This document shows, one piece after another, positions 8,000 through 15,337 of a stretch of 17,129 nt of DNA. Both the position numbers and the translations under genes were made by a program. This DNA comes from Treponema sp. (GTDB taxonomy: Bacteria > Spirochaetota > Spirochaetia > Treponematales > Treponemataceae), in the NCBI GenBank assembly GCA_003455655.1, contig DMQP01000022.1, positions 1 to 17,129 of the forward strand, given 5' to 3'. Each line of letters begins with the position of its first letter. The first letter of the stretch is position 1. The notes below the pieces were generated by a model, which searched no databases, had not been told where the DNA came from, and saw nothing but the letters and a program-made list of their open reading frames with translations.

Positions 8000-8902
8000 C
8001 TAATTAGACGACCCCTTATGTCCAGGAAAATATCCACGGTGATATTCTCGTAACTGTTCGTCATCTATATGCGTATAAATTTGTGTTGTTGCAAGATCTG
8101 CATGCCCCAGTAATTCTTGAACGGAACGCAAGTCCGCACCACCAGCAAGCAGATGTGTTGCAAACGAATGTCTTAGTGTATGCACTTTTGCACTTACACC
8201 ACTTTTTGCTTCAAGGGTCTGAAAATTTTTCCAAATGCCCTTACGCGAAAGTGGTTTTCCATGTGCATTTACAAACACATGAGCTTCAACATTCTGTTTA
8301 ACCAGTAAAGGCCGCGCTTGACTAAGCCACTTTTCTAACCAAGTTTGAGCAACTTTACCAAAGGGAACAAGTCTTTCTTTGTCTCCCTTTCCATGCACTA
8401 AAATAATATGTTCATCAAAGTGCACATCAGAACATAACAAACCAGCTGCTTCAGAAATACGAAGGCCACAACTGTAAATAAGTTCATACAAAGCTCGGTC
8501 TCTTATTCCAGCAGGTTTTGAAACATCTATTGCAGCAAGCAAAGCATCTACCTGTTCAACACTCAGCACACGGGGTAATGCTCTATTTGCTTTTGGTCTG
8601 TCTAATTCAAGTGCAAAGTTCTGTGCCCAGATTCCACTCTGAGTTAAAAAATTTCCAAAGGCTCGAAGCGCAGACACATCTTTTGCAATCGTTAATTCAG
8701 TGCAGCCCTGTGACTTACGCCACACCAGATAATACACTAATGCCTGAGCATTTACCTGTTCAACTGCAAGGGGAACTTCTTGCAAGTAAGTAAGAAATTC
8801 CTGAATACAAGACACATAAGTCTCTGCCGTCAGTTGGGCATGACGGTCAACCAGTAAGAGTTCACCGTAAAACTGCTTTAGAAGACGGTCTGTATCTTGC
8901 AT
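8000..8902 (-). CDS. xerD: XerD-like tyrosine site-specific recombinase
   Basis: A 300-residue tyrosine recombinase, nearly the length of E. coli XerD, expected to act at a dif-type site with a partner Xer protein and FtsK. The core-binding domain spans about residues 5-88 and the catalytic domain about 110-290. The active-site set is complete: Arg148 (SCGLRISEA), Lys172 (HGKGDKER), His241 and Arg244 (VHTLRHSFA), His267 (LLGHAD) and Tyr276 (TTQIYTH). From memory, Arg148 and Lys172 have the same numbers as in E. coli XerD. The ATG lies 4 nt after the ftsZ stop with no strong ribosome binding site, so translation probably depends on coupling to ftsZ. The sequence clearly differs from the XerC-like protein farther along, so the pair is not a recent duplication. 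The XerD label is a best guess from sequence style. Confidence 0.92.
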   Translation of the reverse strand: MQDTDRLLKQFYGELLLVDRHAQLTAETYVSCIQEFLTYLQEVPLAVEQVNAQALVYYLVWRKSQGCTELTIAKDVSALRAFGNFLTQSGIWAQNFALELDRPKANRALPRVLSVEQVDALLAAIDVSKPAGIRDRALYELIYSCGLRISEAAGLLCSDVHFDEHIILVHGKGDKERLVPFGKVAQTWLEKWLSQARPLLVKQNVEAHVFVNAHGKPLSRKGIWKNFQTLEAKSGVSAKVHTLRHSFATHLLAGGADLRSVQELLGHADLATTQIYTHIDDEQLREYHRGYFPGHKGSSN

Positions 8903-8906
8903 AGCA

Positions 8907-10256
8907 TTAGTCGTCTGTTAGTTTAATGGAACGAGAAAGTCCCTTCAGTTTTGTTCGGTATACTGCAGGAGTCTGAAGATCGTCCATTTTGTTTTCATAA
9001 GCAGCAGGAACTTCAAAGCTACCCACCTGTTTACCGTTTGAAGAAATTTGTGCATTCTCGTGGGGAATTTCTGAACCCTTATTGATTACTTCATCAAAGA
9101 GTCCGGGGTTGTCGCCACTGGTTACGCTTACATCAGAAGTGCTTTCCATGTTGAATGATTCACTTGATGAAGAACTGCTACCTCCATGCAAAATGCGCTG
9201 GAAGTCACCGTAGTCCATTAAATCTGAAGAATCTTCTTCTGCGGGAGTTTTGAAAGAATCAACAGCTGGATCTTCTTCGAAGGGAGCAAAACCTGTTGCA
9301 ATAACAGTAACAGAAATAGTGTCGTTAAGGCTGGGATTAATTGCCTGACCCCAGAATACGTTGCGGTCTTTTGCAGCAGAAGCGGTAACATTTTTAACAA
9401 TCTCATCAATTTCTTCCATGGTGAGATCTTCGGGACCAGTAATGTTAACCAAAATATTTTTTGCGCCATCAATGGTGCGGTTTTCAAGCATAGGATTGCT
9501 AATTGCATGCTGAGCTGCATCAACGGCACGATTTTCTCCTTCGCCAATGCCAACACCTAAAATTGCATCTCCCTGTCCTTTCATAACAGTCTTAACATCT
9601 GCAAAGTCAATGTTAACAATTCCATGAACAGTAATAATTTCTGAAATGCCACGAACACCCTGACACAAAACATTATCTGCCATGCGGAATGCTTCAAGGA
9701 ACGAAACTTTACCCTTAGACAGTTTAAGCACTTGCTGATTCGGAACAACAATAAGAGAGTCTACTTGAGCACGAAGTTTTTTAAGACCTTCCTGAGCATG
9801 ATTCATACGCTGAGGTCCTTCGAATTCAAAAGGAGTGGTAACAACTGCAATTGTCAGAGCACCTTCTTCTCTTGCAATCTGAGCAACAATAGGAGCGGAA
9901 CCAGTACCAGTACCACCACCCATTCCAGCGGTGATGATTACCATGTCTGTTCCCTTAACCATGTTTTTAATTACTTCCACATCTTCTTTTGCAGCATCTT
10001 CTCCAATCTGCGGATTTCCACCTGCACCCAAACCACCAGTCAGTTTTTGACCAATGGCAAGACGTGTCTGAGCTTTAGATGCACTTAAAGCCTGCAAATC
10101 TGTGTTGAGTACAACAAAATCTACACCGGAAATGCCCTGTTCAATAAGACGATTAACCGCACTGGAACCACCGCCTCCACAGCCAATAATTTTAATGACT
10201 GTTGGACTTGCGGCATTTACTACCGGTCCCTGGTTGATTACAGAAAGTTCTAACAT
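8907..10256 (-). CDS. ftsZ: Cell division GTPase FtsZ
   Basis: A 449-residue FtsZ, the tubulin homologue that forms the cytoplasmic Z-ring. The GTP-binding parts are visible: [10 protein letters not shown] (21-30), the tubulin signature GGGTGTG (113-119), TPFEFEG (141-147) and the T7 synergy loop NIDFADV (215-221) with Asp217 and Asp220, which complete the neighbour's GTPase site. The globular part ends near residue 325. A Ser/Glu-rich linker follows to about 420, then a candidate C-terminal peptide [11 protein letters not shown] (425-435) and an extra basic tail ending SIKLTDD. The ATG at 10256 is chosen because GGGAGGA sits four bases upstream; an in-frame GTG at 10274 would place that site inside the gene. 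The leader carries a hairpin (separate entry). It follows ftsA by 70 bp and precedes xerD by 4 bp. Confidence 0.98.
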   Translation of the reverse strand: MLELSVINQGPVVNAASPTVIKIIGCGGGGSSAVNRLIEQGISGVDFVVLNTDLQALSASKAQTRLAIGQKLTGGLGAGGNPQIGEDAAKEDVEVIKNMVKGTDMVIITAGMGGGTGTGSAPIVAQIAREEGALTIAVVTTPFEFEGPQRMNHAQEGLKKLRAQVDSLIVVPNQQVLKLSKGKVSFLEAFRMADNVLCQGVRGISEIITVHGIVNIDFADVKTVMKGQGDAILGVGIGEGENRAVDAAQHAISNPMLENRTIDGAKNILVNITGPEDLTMEEIDEIVKNVTASAAKDRNVFWGQAINPSLNDTISVTVIATGFAPFEEDPAVDSFKTPAEEDSSDLMDYGDFQRILHGGSSSSSSESFNMESTSDVSVTSGDNPGLFDEVINKGSEIPHENAQISSNGKQVGSFEVPAAYENKMDDLQTPAVYRTKLKGLSRSIKLTDD

Positions 10257-10326
10257 GATTCCTCCCGACCCCACTCTTGTTCTTCAGGAATATCCCCCTT
10301 CCTGAAGGAGCGTTTACTTTATCAAT
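10257..10326 (-). promoter_or_regulatory. ftsA-ftsZ intergenic leader with alternative RNA hairpins
   Basis: On the minus-strand transcript CUUCAGGAA (10307-10299) and UUCCUGAAG (10290-10282) form a perfect 9-bp stem around the loop GGGGGAUA. No U-run follows, so it is not an ordinary terminator. Two other pairings use the same bases. CUCCUU (10310-10305) can pair with AAGGGG (10300-10295) around the loop CAGG. AUUCCU (10291-10286), mostly the right arm of the long stem, is complementary to AGGAAU (10263-10258), which includes part of the ftsZ ribosome binding site. The complementarities are direct sequence facts. Control of ftsZ translation or RNA processing is inference. Confidence 0.6.
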
Positions 10327-11574
10327 TTAGAAAAACGATTCCTTAAACCGTTTCCACCAACTGTCTGATGAAGAGTCTTTCTTTGACTCTTTCGAACGAC
10401 GGTGACGCGAATTGGGCGCCACTTCATCTTTATTTGCAACGACTAATCCCACTGCCGTAGCAAAATCTGCACCGCGATACGATGAATCTGCTCCGCCTAA
10501 ATCGGCAACTTCACCAATGCGAACATTTTCAGTACCCCACACCGACTGAGCCAGTTCAACAACACCCGGCATAAGAGCACCACCTCCAATAAGAATGATG
10601 TTACCCATCAGTTCTTTAAGGTTAGACTTATGAACTATTTCTTTGCGCACCATGGTAAAAATTTCTTCCATGCGAGGCTGAATAATCTGACATAATTCGT
10701 AACGGTTTGTCTGTTCGGGAGCACGACCACCTAGTCCAGGAATGATAACTTCTTCATCAATTTCATTTCCGTTAATCCAACAGCAACCGTATTCGAGTTT
10801 TATTTTTTCTGCAGTAGCGTTTGAAATTTGTTTAACAATAGCAATGTCATTGGTAACTAAGTTTCCACCCACAGGAATTGATGCCGTAAAGACAGTTGCT
10901 CCTTTAGAGTAAACCATAACATCTGTTGTTCCGCCGCCCAAATCAATAAGAATAGAACCTAAGCCCATTTCATCTTCATGAACAGCAGCATAAGAAGCAG
11001 CAAGTGTTTTAAGCATAACACCGTCAAGCAAATAACCAGAACGAATGACACACTGTTCAATATGAGCATATGTGGTAACAGATGCAGAAACCAAGTGCAC
11101 TTTAACTTCAAGACGAACGCCCATGTAGCCAAGTGGATTTTCGTATCCAGACTGTCCGTCAATAATGTATTCTTGGGGAATTACATGAAGCAGTTTTTTA
11201 TCTTGAGAAATAGGCATTTGTTTTGCTGCTTCAATAACACGATTTTTTGTATTTTCGTCTATAGCAAGCGGACGCCTTCTTCCGCTCTGATCTACACCAA
11301 CTTGTCCTTGAGTGTTAAGTCCTTCAACTTGAGAGCCACCGATTGCAGTGTACACAGATGAAACTTCTACTCCAGCCATAAGTTCAGCATCTGCAATAGC
11401 TTCTCGTATGACAGAAACAGCTGCGTCTATGTTAACAATAACGCCGTTACGTAAACCTTGTGATGGTCTTTTTGCAACGCCAATAATTTCGACGCCTTTT
11501 TCTGGAGTAATTTCACCTATAACAGCCCTGATAAAACTTGTACCAATATCAAGGCCCACGACTATTCTGCTCAC
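10327..11574 (-). CDS. ftsA: Cell division protein FtsA (actin-like membrane anchor of the Z-ring)
   Basis: A 415-residue FtsA that ties FtsZ filaments to the inner membrane and recruits later division proteins. Actin-fold nucleotide motifs are present: phosphate-1 VGLDIGTSFIRA (6-17), phosphate-2 LIDLGGGTTD (209-218) and the adenosine motif IILIGGGALMPG (326-337). The SHS2/1C subdomain lies at about residues 82-165. A low-complexity basic and Ser-rich linker (about 390-403) leads to the amphipathic membrane-targeting helix SWWKRFKESFF at the very C-terminus. Translation starts at GTG, 5 nt after the ftsQ stop, with GAGGAG inside the end of ftsQ as ribosome binding site, so the two are probably coupled. 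Length and order before ftsZ are standard. Confidence 0.97.
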   Translation of the reverse strand: MSRIVVGLDIGTSFIRAVIGEITPEKGVEIIGVAKRPSQGLRNGVIVNIDAAVSVIREAIADAELMAGVEVSSVYTAIGGSQVEGLNTQGQVGVDQSGRRRPLAIDENTKNRVIEAAKQMPISQDKKLLHVIPQEYIIDGQSGYENPLGYMGVRLEVKVHLVSASVTTYAHIEQCVIRSGYLLDGVMLKTLAASYAAVHEDEMGLGSILIDLGGGTTDVMVYSKGATVFTASIPVGGNLVTNDIAIVKQISNATAEKIKLEYGCCWINGNEIDEEVIIPGLGGRAPEQTNRYELCQIIQPRMEEIFTMVRKEIVHKSNLKELMGNIILIGGGALMPGVVELAQSVWGTENVRIGEVADLGGADSSYRGADFATAVGLVVANKDEVAPNSRHRRSKESKKDSSSDSWWKRFKESFF

Positions 11575-11579
11575 TGCTT

Positions 11580-12425
11580 TTACAGCTCCTCTACAACCCG
11601 CGCACGCTTACGGTAAGAAACCGAACCATAGCGAAGGTCTATCTCTCCCACATCGGGCTCTATGGAATTAACCACATCGAGTACCACCATCATATACTGA
11701 AGTGCCTCTTCATTCAAGGCTCTATCGGTCAAAACCCGAACTTTTGCTTGAATGGGATACAAAACCAGTTCGTAATTTCCGTACTCTTTGGGTACAACTT
11801 CAATTTCTGAAATAGCGGCAAAATACTTTTGCTTAAGGTTGCGGATATCTTGAATCTGCTCCATAAGTGTTCTGTACTTTACAGGCAGTCTCATTCCATC
11901 TTGAACCGTATCAACAGGAAGTCCTGACAAAAGCGGAATGGAAGAATCCTGCAAGAATGACAGAGAATTTGCCATGAATAGTACACCATTTTTATCAATT
12001 TGAACAGGGATCGATCTTCCGTTTACTTCTACAACTGTTTTAGCAACAGCTTCTCTTTCTGTAATTTGAACAATAACACGATCGGGAAAGCGCTTGTCTA
12101 CACTGACTGTTTCGATTGCAGAAACACTTGATAAAATAGAAACTGCGCGAGAAGTGTCAAACTTCATCCAAGGAGTAGAAGAAGTGCCTGCAATCTGAAC
12201 ACCTAATTCTTGAGCAGACAAAGTTTTTAATCCGCGGAATTCAATTTTTACTGGTGAAAGGCAAGGAATAACCAGTGTGTAAATAAAAGCTTCAAAAACA
12301 AGAAGAATGCTTAAAACAAGCACAATTACTTTTAAGAGCGAAAGTTTTTTGTCTTTGCGTTCTGGTCTTGTCTGTACTTGTTCCATCATTTCATCAAAAT
12401 CTGAATAAGCTAGATCACTCATCAT
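11580..12425 (-). CDS. ftsQ: Cell division protein FtsQ/DivIB (POTRA domain)
   Basis: A 281-residue bitopic membrane protein of the division complex. A charged cytoplasmic tail (1-29) precedes one membrane segment (about 31-53). A POTRA domain follows at about 58-125, with VKIEFRGLKTLSAQEL near its start and DKRFPDRVIVQITEREAVA (110-128) near its end. The remaining FtsQ/DivIB beta domain runs to the C-terminus. In other bacteria it binds FtsL and FtsB and licenses the FtsW-FtsI synthase. The first ATG overlaps the ftsW stop as ATGA; a second ATG follows at once, so the true first residue is uncertain by one codon. The overall call is firm from domain layout and position between ftsW and ftsA, although the sequence itself is divergent, as is normal for the family. 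Confidence 0.93.
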   Translation of the reverse strand: MMSDLAYSDFDEMMEQVQTRPERKDKKLSLLKVIVLVLSILLVFEAFIYTLVIPCLSPVKIEFRGLKTLSAQELGVQIAGTSSTPWMKFDTSRAVSILSSVSAIETVSVDKRFPDRVIVQITEREAVAKTVVEVNGRSIPVQIDKNGVLFMANSLSFLQDSSIPLLSGLPVDTVQDGMRLPVKYRTLMEQIQDIRNLKQKYFAAISEIEVVPKEYGNYELVLYPIQAKVRVLTDRALNEEALQYMMVVLDVVNSIEPDVGEIDLRYGSVSYRKRARVVEEL

Positions 12426-13627
12426 TCCACCACCGTTTCATAACTTTCTGATTTATTGCTACTTGTATATGAACTATAAGATTCTGAAGGATATTCACAC
12501 CGTGACGCATTGAGCATAAAGCCACACATGGCAAGCGTTACGATAATGCTTGAACCGCCGTATGAAAAGAAAGGAAGAGGAATACCTGTTGTTGGTACGG
12601 CTCCACAGACAACGGCAATGTTAAGAACAGACTGTACAACAATAGTTACCGCACAACCGAAAGTACCCAGTGCAGCAAAACGATCTGGAGAAGTAAATGC
12701 AACTTTAAATGCACGCCATGCAAAGAAAACTAAAAGCACTATGTAAGCAACTACACCAATAAAGCCCATAGCTTCTGTCCAGCCAGCAAAAATATAGTCA
12801 GCATATACTTCGGGAATGTAAGGCGTTCTTTCAAGACCTGTTCCTAAACCTTGACCCCACACACCGCCAGAAACAATTGCTTTTTTAGATTGTGCAAGCT
12901 GATAACCGGTTGTATTTACAAACTCTTCTGGTTTGAAGAATGCAATCAAACGACGCACACGATATTCTTCTTTGAAAGTTAACAAAGCACCAGCAAGAAC
13001 TCCCAAGAAGAACAGAGGGAAGAACCAAGAAATGCGAGCACCTGAAACAAAGAAAAGTGAAGCGCCTACAACAAAAATAAGAATTCCTGTAGAAAGATCT
13101 TTTTGCGCAAAGACAATGCTTACAAAAAGTAAAAGACCACCAAGCGGTTTCATAAAAGAATTTGCATCATCATCGTATTCACCACTTACCTTTTGACGGT
13201 CAAATAAATTTGCAAGAAAAAGCACAACTGCAAACTTAGCAAGTTCTGAAGGTTGGAAAGAACCCATAAAAGGAATGTTTATCCAACGACGTGCACCGTT
13301 ACGCTGAATACCAATTTTTGGAATAAAGGTAAGCAGACATAAAAGCAAGGTTCCCATTACAAACAGAGGCAATAGCTTACGGATTTTTTCCATAGGCATA
13401 ATTGCGAAGAACAAAAGCAAGGAGAAACCTACCGCAGAATTAATAACATGTCTCACTACAAAATGGTAGCGGTCTCCGTCAAACAAACGAGAAGCAGTGT
13501 CAGGAGTACATATATACATCGTAACCATGCCAAGACCCCACATAAGCAGAGTAGCGACAACGAGTCCTAAATCTGTTTTGTGTTGCATGTCTACAGGTCT
13601 TTCGGCATAGAAGGTGTACCCTTTCAT
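12422..13627 (-). CDS. ftsW: Septal peptidoglycan glycosyltransferase FtsW (SEDS family)
   Basis: A 401-residue SEDS protein with about ten hydrophobic segments. With a class B PBP it polymerises lipid II into septal glycan. Family landmarks are KIGIQRNGARRWINIPFMGS (104-123), FQPSELAK (124-131), the region around the likely catalytic Asp277 (YIPEVYADYIFAGWTEAMGF), and the signature VPTTGIPLPFFSYGGSS (344-360). FtsW rather than RodA is preferred because of its place in the division cluster. The C-terminal 28 residues form a hydrophilic Ser/Tyr/Glu-rich tail. The start ATG overlaps the murF stop by 4 nt, with GGAGGG upstream inside murF. Its usual partner FtsI is not encoded in the window. Confidence 0.96.
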   Translation of the reverse strand: MKGYTFYAERPVDMQHKTDLGLVVATLLMWGLGMVTMYICTPDTASRLFDGDRYHFVVRHVINSAVGFSLLLFFAIMPMEKIRKLLPLFVMGTLLLCLLTFIPKIGIQRNGARRWINIPFMGSFQPSELAKFAVVLFLANLFDRQKVSGEYDDDANSFMKPLGGLLLFVSIVFAQKDLSTGILIFVVGASLFFVSGARISWFFPLFFLGVLAGALLTFKEEYRVRRLIAFFKPEEFVNTTGYQLAQSKKAIVSGGVWGQGLGTGLERTPYIPEVYADYIFAGWTEAMGFIGVVAYIVLLVFFAWRAFKVAFTSPDRFAALGTFGCAVTIVVQSVLNIAVVCGAVPTTGIPLPFFSYGGSSIIVTLAMCGFMLNASRCEYPSESYSSYTSSNKSESYETVVE

Positions 13628-15045
13628 GCTTTTCCCTCCAGCAAAGCAGTAATACGTTCCATTTCCATTCCCCGGGAACCTTTCAAAAGCACTATGTCTC
13701 CAGGACGGGCACTCTTTTTTATTGCAGATACAGCGGCTTTAATTGCCTTTTCATCGCTTCCTTCGCAATAGGTAAAACGACACTTAACCGCATGCTTACT
13801 TGCAGTGTTGTAAGCATACTTCATTTCTTTTCCTACAAAGACAACTGCTGTTACACCACTTTTTGCAACCAAGCTTCCTATTGCAGAATGAGCTTTGCGA
13901 GAGTCTTTACCTAACTCAAGCATATCTCCTAACACAAGAACACGATGTTTGTTTTCATTAAGAGAGGCAACAAAAGAAATTGCTTTTTCCATTGAATCAG
14001 GATTTGCGTTGTAGCAGTCTTGAATAATGGTATATGTTCCGCGTAAAATTTCTCCACGACCAAAAGCAGATTTAACTTTTGAAACACCGGCAATAACTTC
14101 TGAAGCAGAAAGCCCCATAGCCTGAGCAAGAGCAATGCCTGCAAGCATGTCGCGATAGTTGTGCATACCAGGCAAAGAAAGACGTCCTTTCTGACCAGCA
14201 ATGCTAAATTCAGTTCCATCAAGACCAAGGTCTGCAACAAAACGAACAGTTGAAGAAGCTTCGTTTTCTCCGAAGAAAATCTTTTCTCCCTTTGCCTTGC
14301 GTGCAAGGAACTGAGCGAAATCATCTTGTGCAGGAATAATTGCAACACTCTCTTTAGTAAAGTAGTCAAAGATGTGTGACTTTTCTTCTGCAATAGCTTC
14401 ACGGCTTCCTAAAATGCCAATGTGTGCTGTTCCAATGTTAGTAATAATTGCATACTGAGGTTTAAGCACAGAAGCAATTTCTGCCATTTCGCCAACACGG
14501 TTCATTCCCATTTCAAAAATGCCAACTTCATGTTCTTCACGGATTTTAAAAACAGAAAGCGGTAACCCTGTTTCACTGTTAAAGTTTCCATCGTTGGTTA
14601 CCACTTTATATTTTTGCGACAGAATAACTGCTGCAATTTCTTTTGTTGTTGTTTTTCCGCTTGAACCCGTAACACCTACTTTTGCAAGTCTTGGGAAGTG
14701 GTCTACATAACACGCTGCTGCCTGTTGTAAAGCCGTCAGCGTATTCTTTACGCTTATAAAACAAACATTTTCATACTTTTTTTGCAGTTCGTCATAATAC
14801 TCTGGGCGAGCAGAAAGACTTTCTTTTGCAACAAAAACAGCAGTCGCACCTTTTTTCAGTGCCTGGGGAATAAAGTCATGTCCGTCTTGTGTTTGTCCAA
14901 TCAAGGGAACAAAGAGCGCCTGTTTTTTTACAGAACGGCTGTCAGTTACTACAGATGTAAAAATAAGATGTCCGCGACCAAAGACATCGTTTCCCTTAAC
15001 TGCAGAAAGCAGTTCGTCAAGTGTAAGAAGGCTTTCACTCATCAT
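13624..15045 (-). CDS. murF: UDP-MurNAc-tripeptide--D-Ala-D-Ala ligase MurF
   Basis: A 473-residue Mur ligase that adds D-Ala-D-Ala to the UDP-MurNAc-tripeptide in the cytoplasm, using ATP. The order is an N-terminal substrate domain (1-115), a central ATPase with P-loop GVTGSSGKTTTKE (124-136), MGMNRVGEM (179-187) and NIGTAHIG (203-210), and a C-terminal domain. DCYNANPDS (343-351), VLGDMLELG (371-379) and LLKGSRGMEME (453-463) distinguish MurF from MurC, MurD and MurE. The first ATG overlaps the ftsL stop by 11 nt with AGGGGG upstream; a second ATG follows directly, so the start is uncertain by one codon. It is the only Mur ligase in this cluster, so the earlier steps must be encoded elsewhere. 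Confidence 0.97.
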   Translation of the reverse strand: MMSESLLTLDELLSAVKGNDVFGRGHLIFTSVVTDSRSVKKQALFVPLIGQTQDGHDFIPQALKKGATAVFVAKESLSARPEYYDELQKKYENVCFISVKNTLTALQQAAACYVDHFPRLAKVGVTGSSGKTTTKEIAAVILSQKYKVVTNDGNFNSETGLPLSVFKIREEHEVGIFEMGMNRVGEMAEIASVLKPQYAIITNIGTAHIGILGSREAIAEEKSHIFDYFTKESVAIIPAQDDFAQFLARKAKGEKIFFGENEASSTVRFVADLGLDGTEFSIAGQKGRLSLPGMHNYRDMLAGIALAQAMGLSASEVIAGVSKVKSAFGRGEILRGTYTIIQDCYNANPDSMEKAISFVASLNENKHRVLVLGDMLELGKDSRKAHSAIGSLVAKSGVTAVVFVGKEMKYAYNTASKHAVKCRFTYCEGSDEKAIKAAVSAIKKSARPGDIVLLKGSRGMEMERITALLEGKA

Positions 15046-15337
15046 TTGCCCCCTTCATCTGAACACGAACAATTTCTTCTGATTCTGCCTGACGCATACC
15101 CAGTTCTTCTTCTGCAATGCGTTCAATACGGTCTGTACTAGACAAAAGGCTTATGTCGGTAATTAAGTTTTTATTTTCATCAACAAGTGTTTGTTGTCTC
15201 GTTTCTAAATCAGTAACATCTTTATTCAAGTCTGCATATTTTCGTGAGCGCATACCGCCAATGGCAAGAGCTCCCGGAATACACAAGGCAAGCAGTGCAA
15301 CAAAAAGTACACGCACTATACGGCTGCCTTTTTTCAT
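15035..15337 (-). CDS. ftsL: FtsL/DivIC-like bitopic cell division protein
   Basis: A 100-residue protein with a short basic N-terminus, one membrane segment (about 7-27), a polar coiled coil (about 33-68, YADLNKDVTDLETRQQTLVD) and a C-terminal DRIERIAEEELGM motif (69-81) typical of the FtsL/DivIC group. In other bacteria it joins FtsQ and FtsB to activate FtsWI. Position between rsmH and the wall genes is the classic ftsL place. FtsL and FtsB-type proteins are hard to separate by sequence, so the symbol rests on position. The ATG overlaps the rsmH stop as ATGA, and its end overlaps murF by 11 nt, indicating translational coupling. ftsI, which often follows, is absent. Confidence 0.85.
   Translation of the reverse strand: MKKGSRIVRVLFVALLALCIPGALAIGGMRSRKYADLNKDVTDLETRQQTLVDENKNLITDISLLSSTDRIERIAEEELGMRQAESEEIVRVQMKGANDE

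Noticed and set aside
3051-8902. Tyrosine recombinases as integrases of a mobile element
   Set aside because: Both sit in a tightly packed housekeeping operon, have Xer-like length and motifs, and no att-like repeats, tRNA gene or phage/conjugation genes are nearby.
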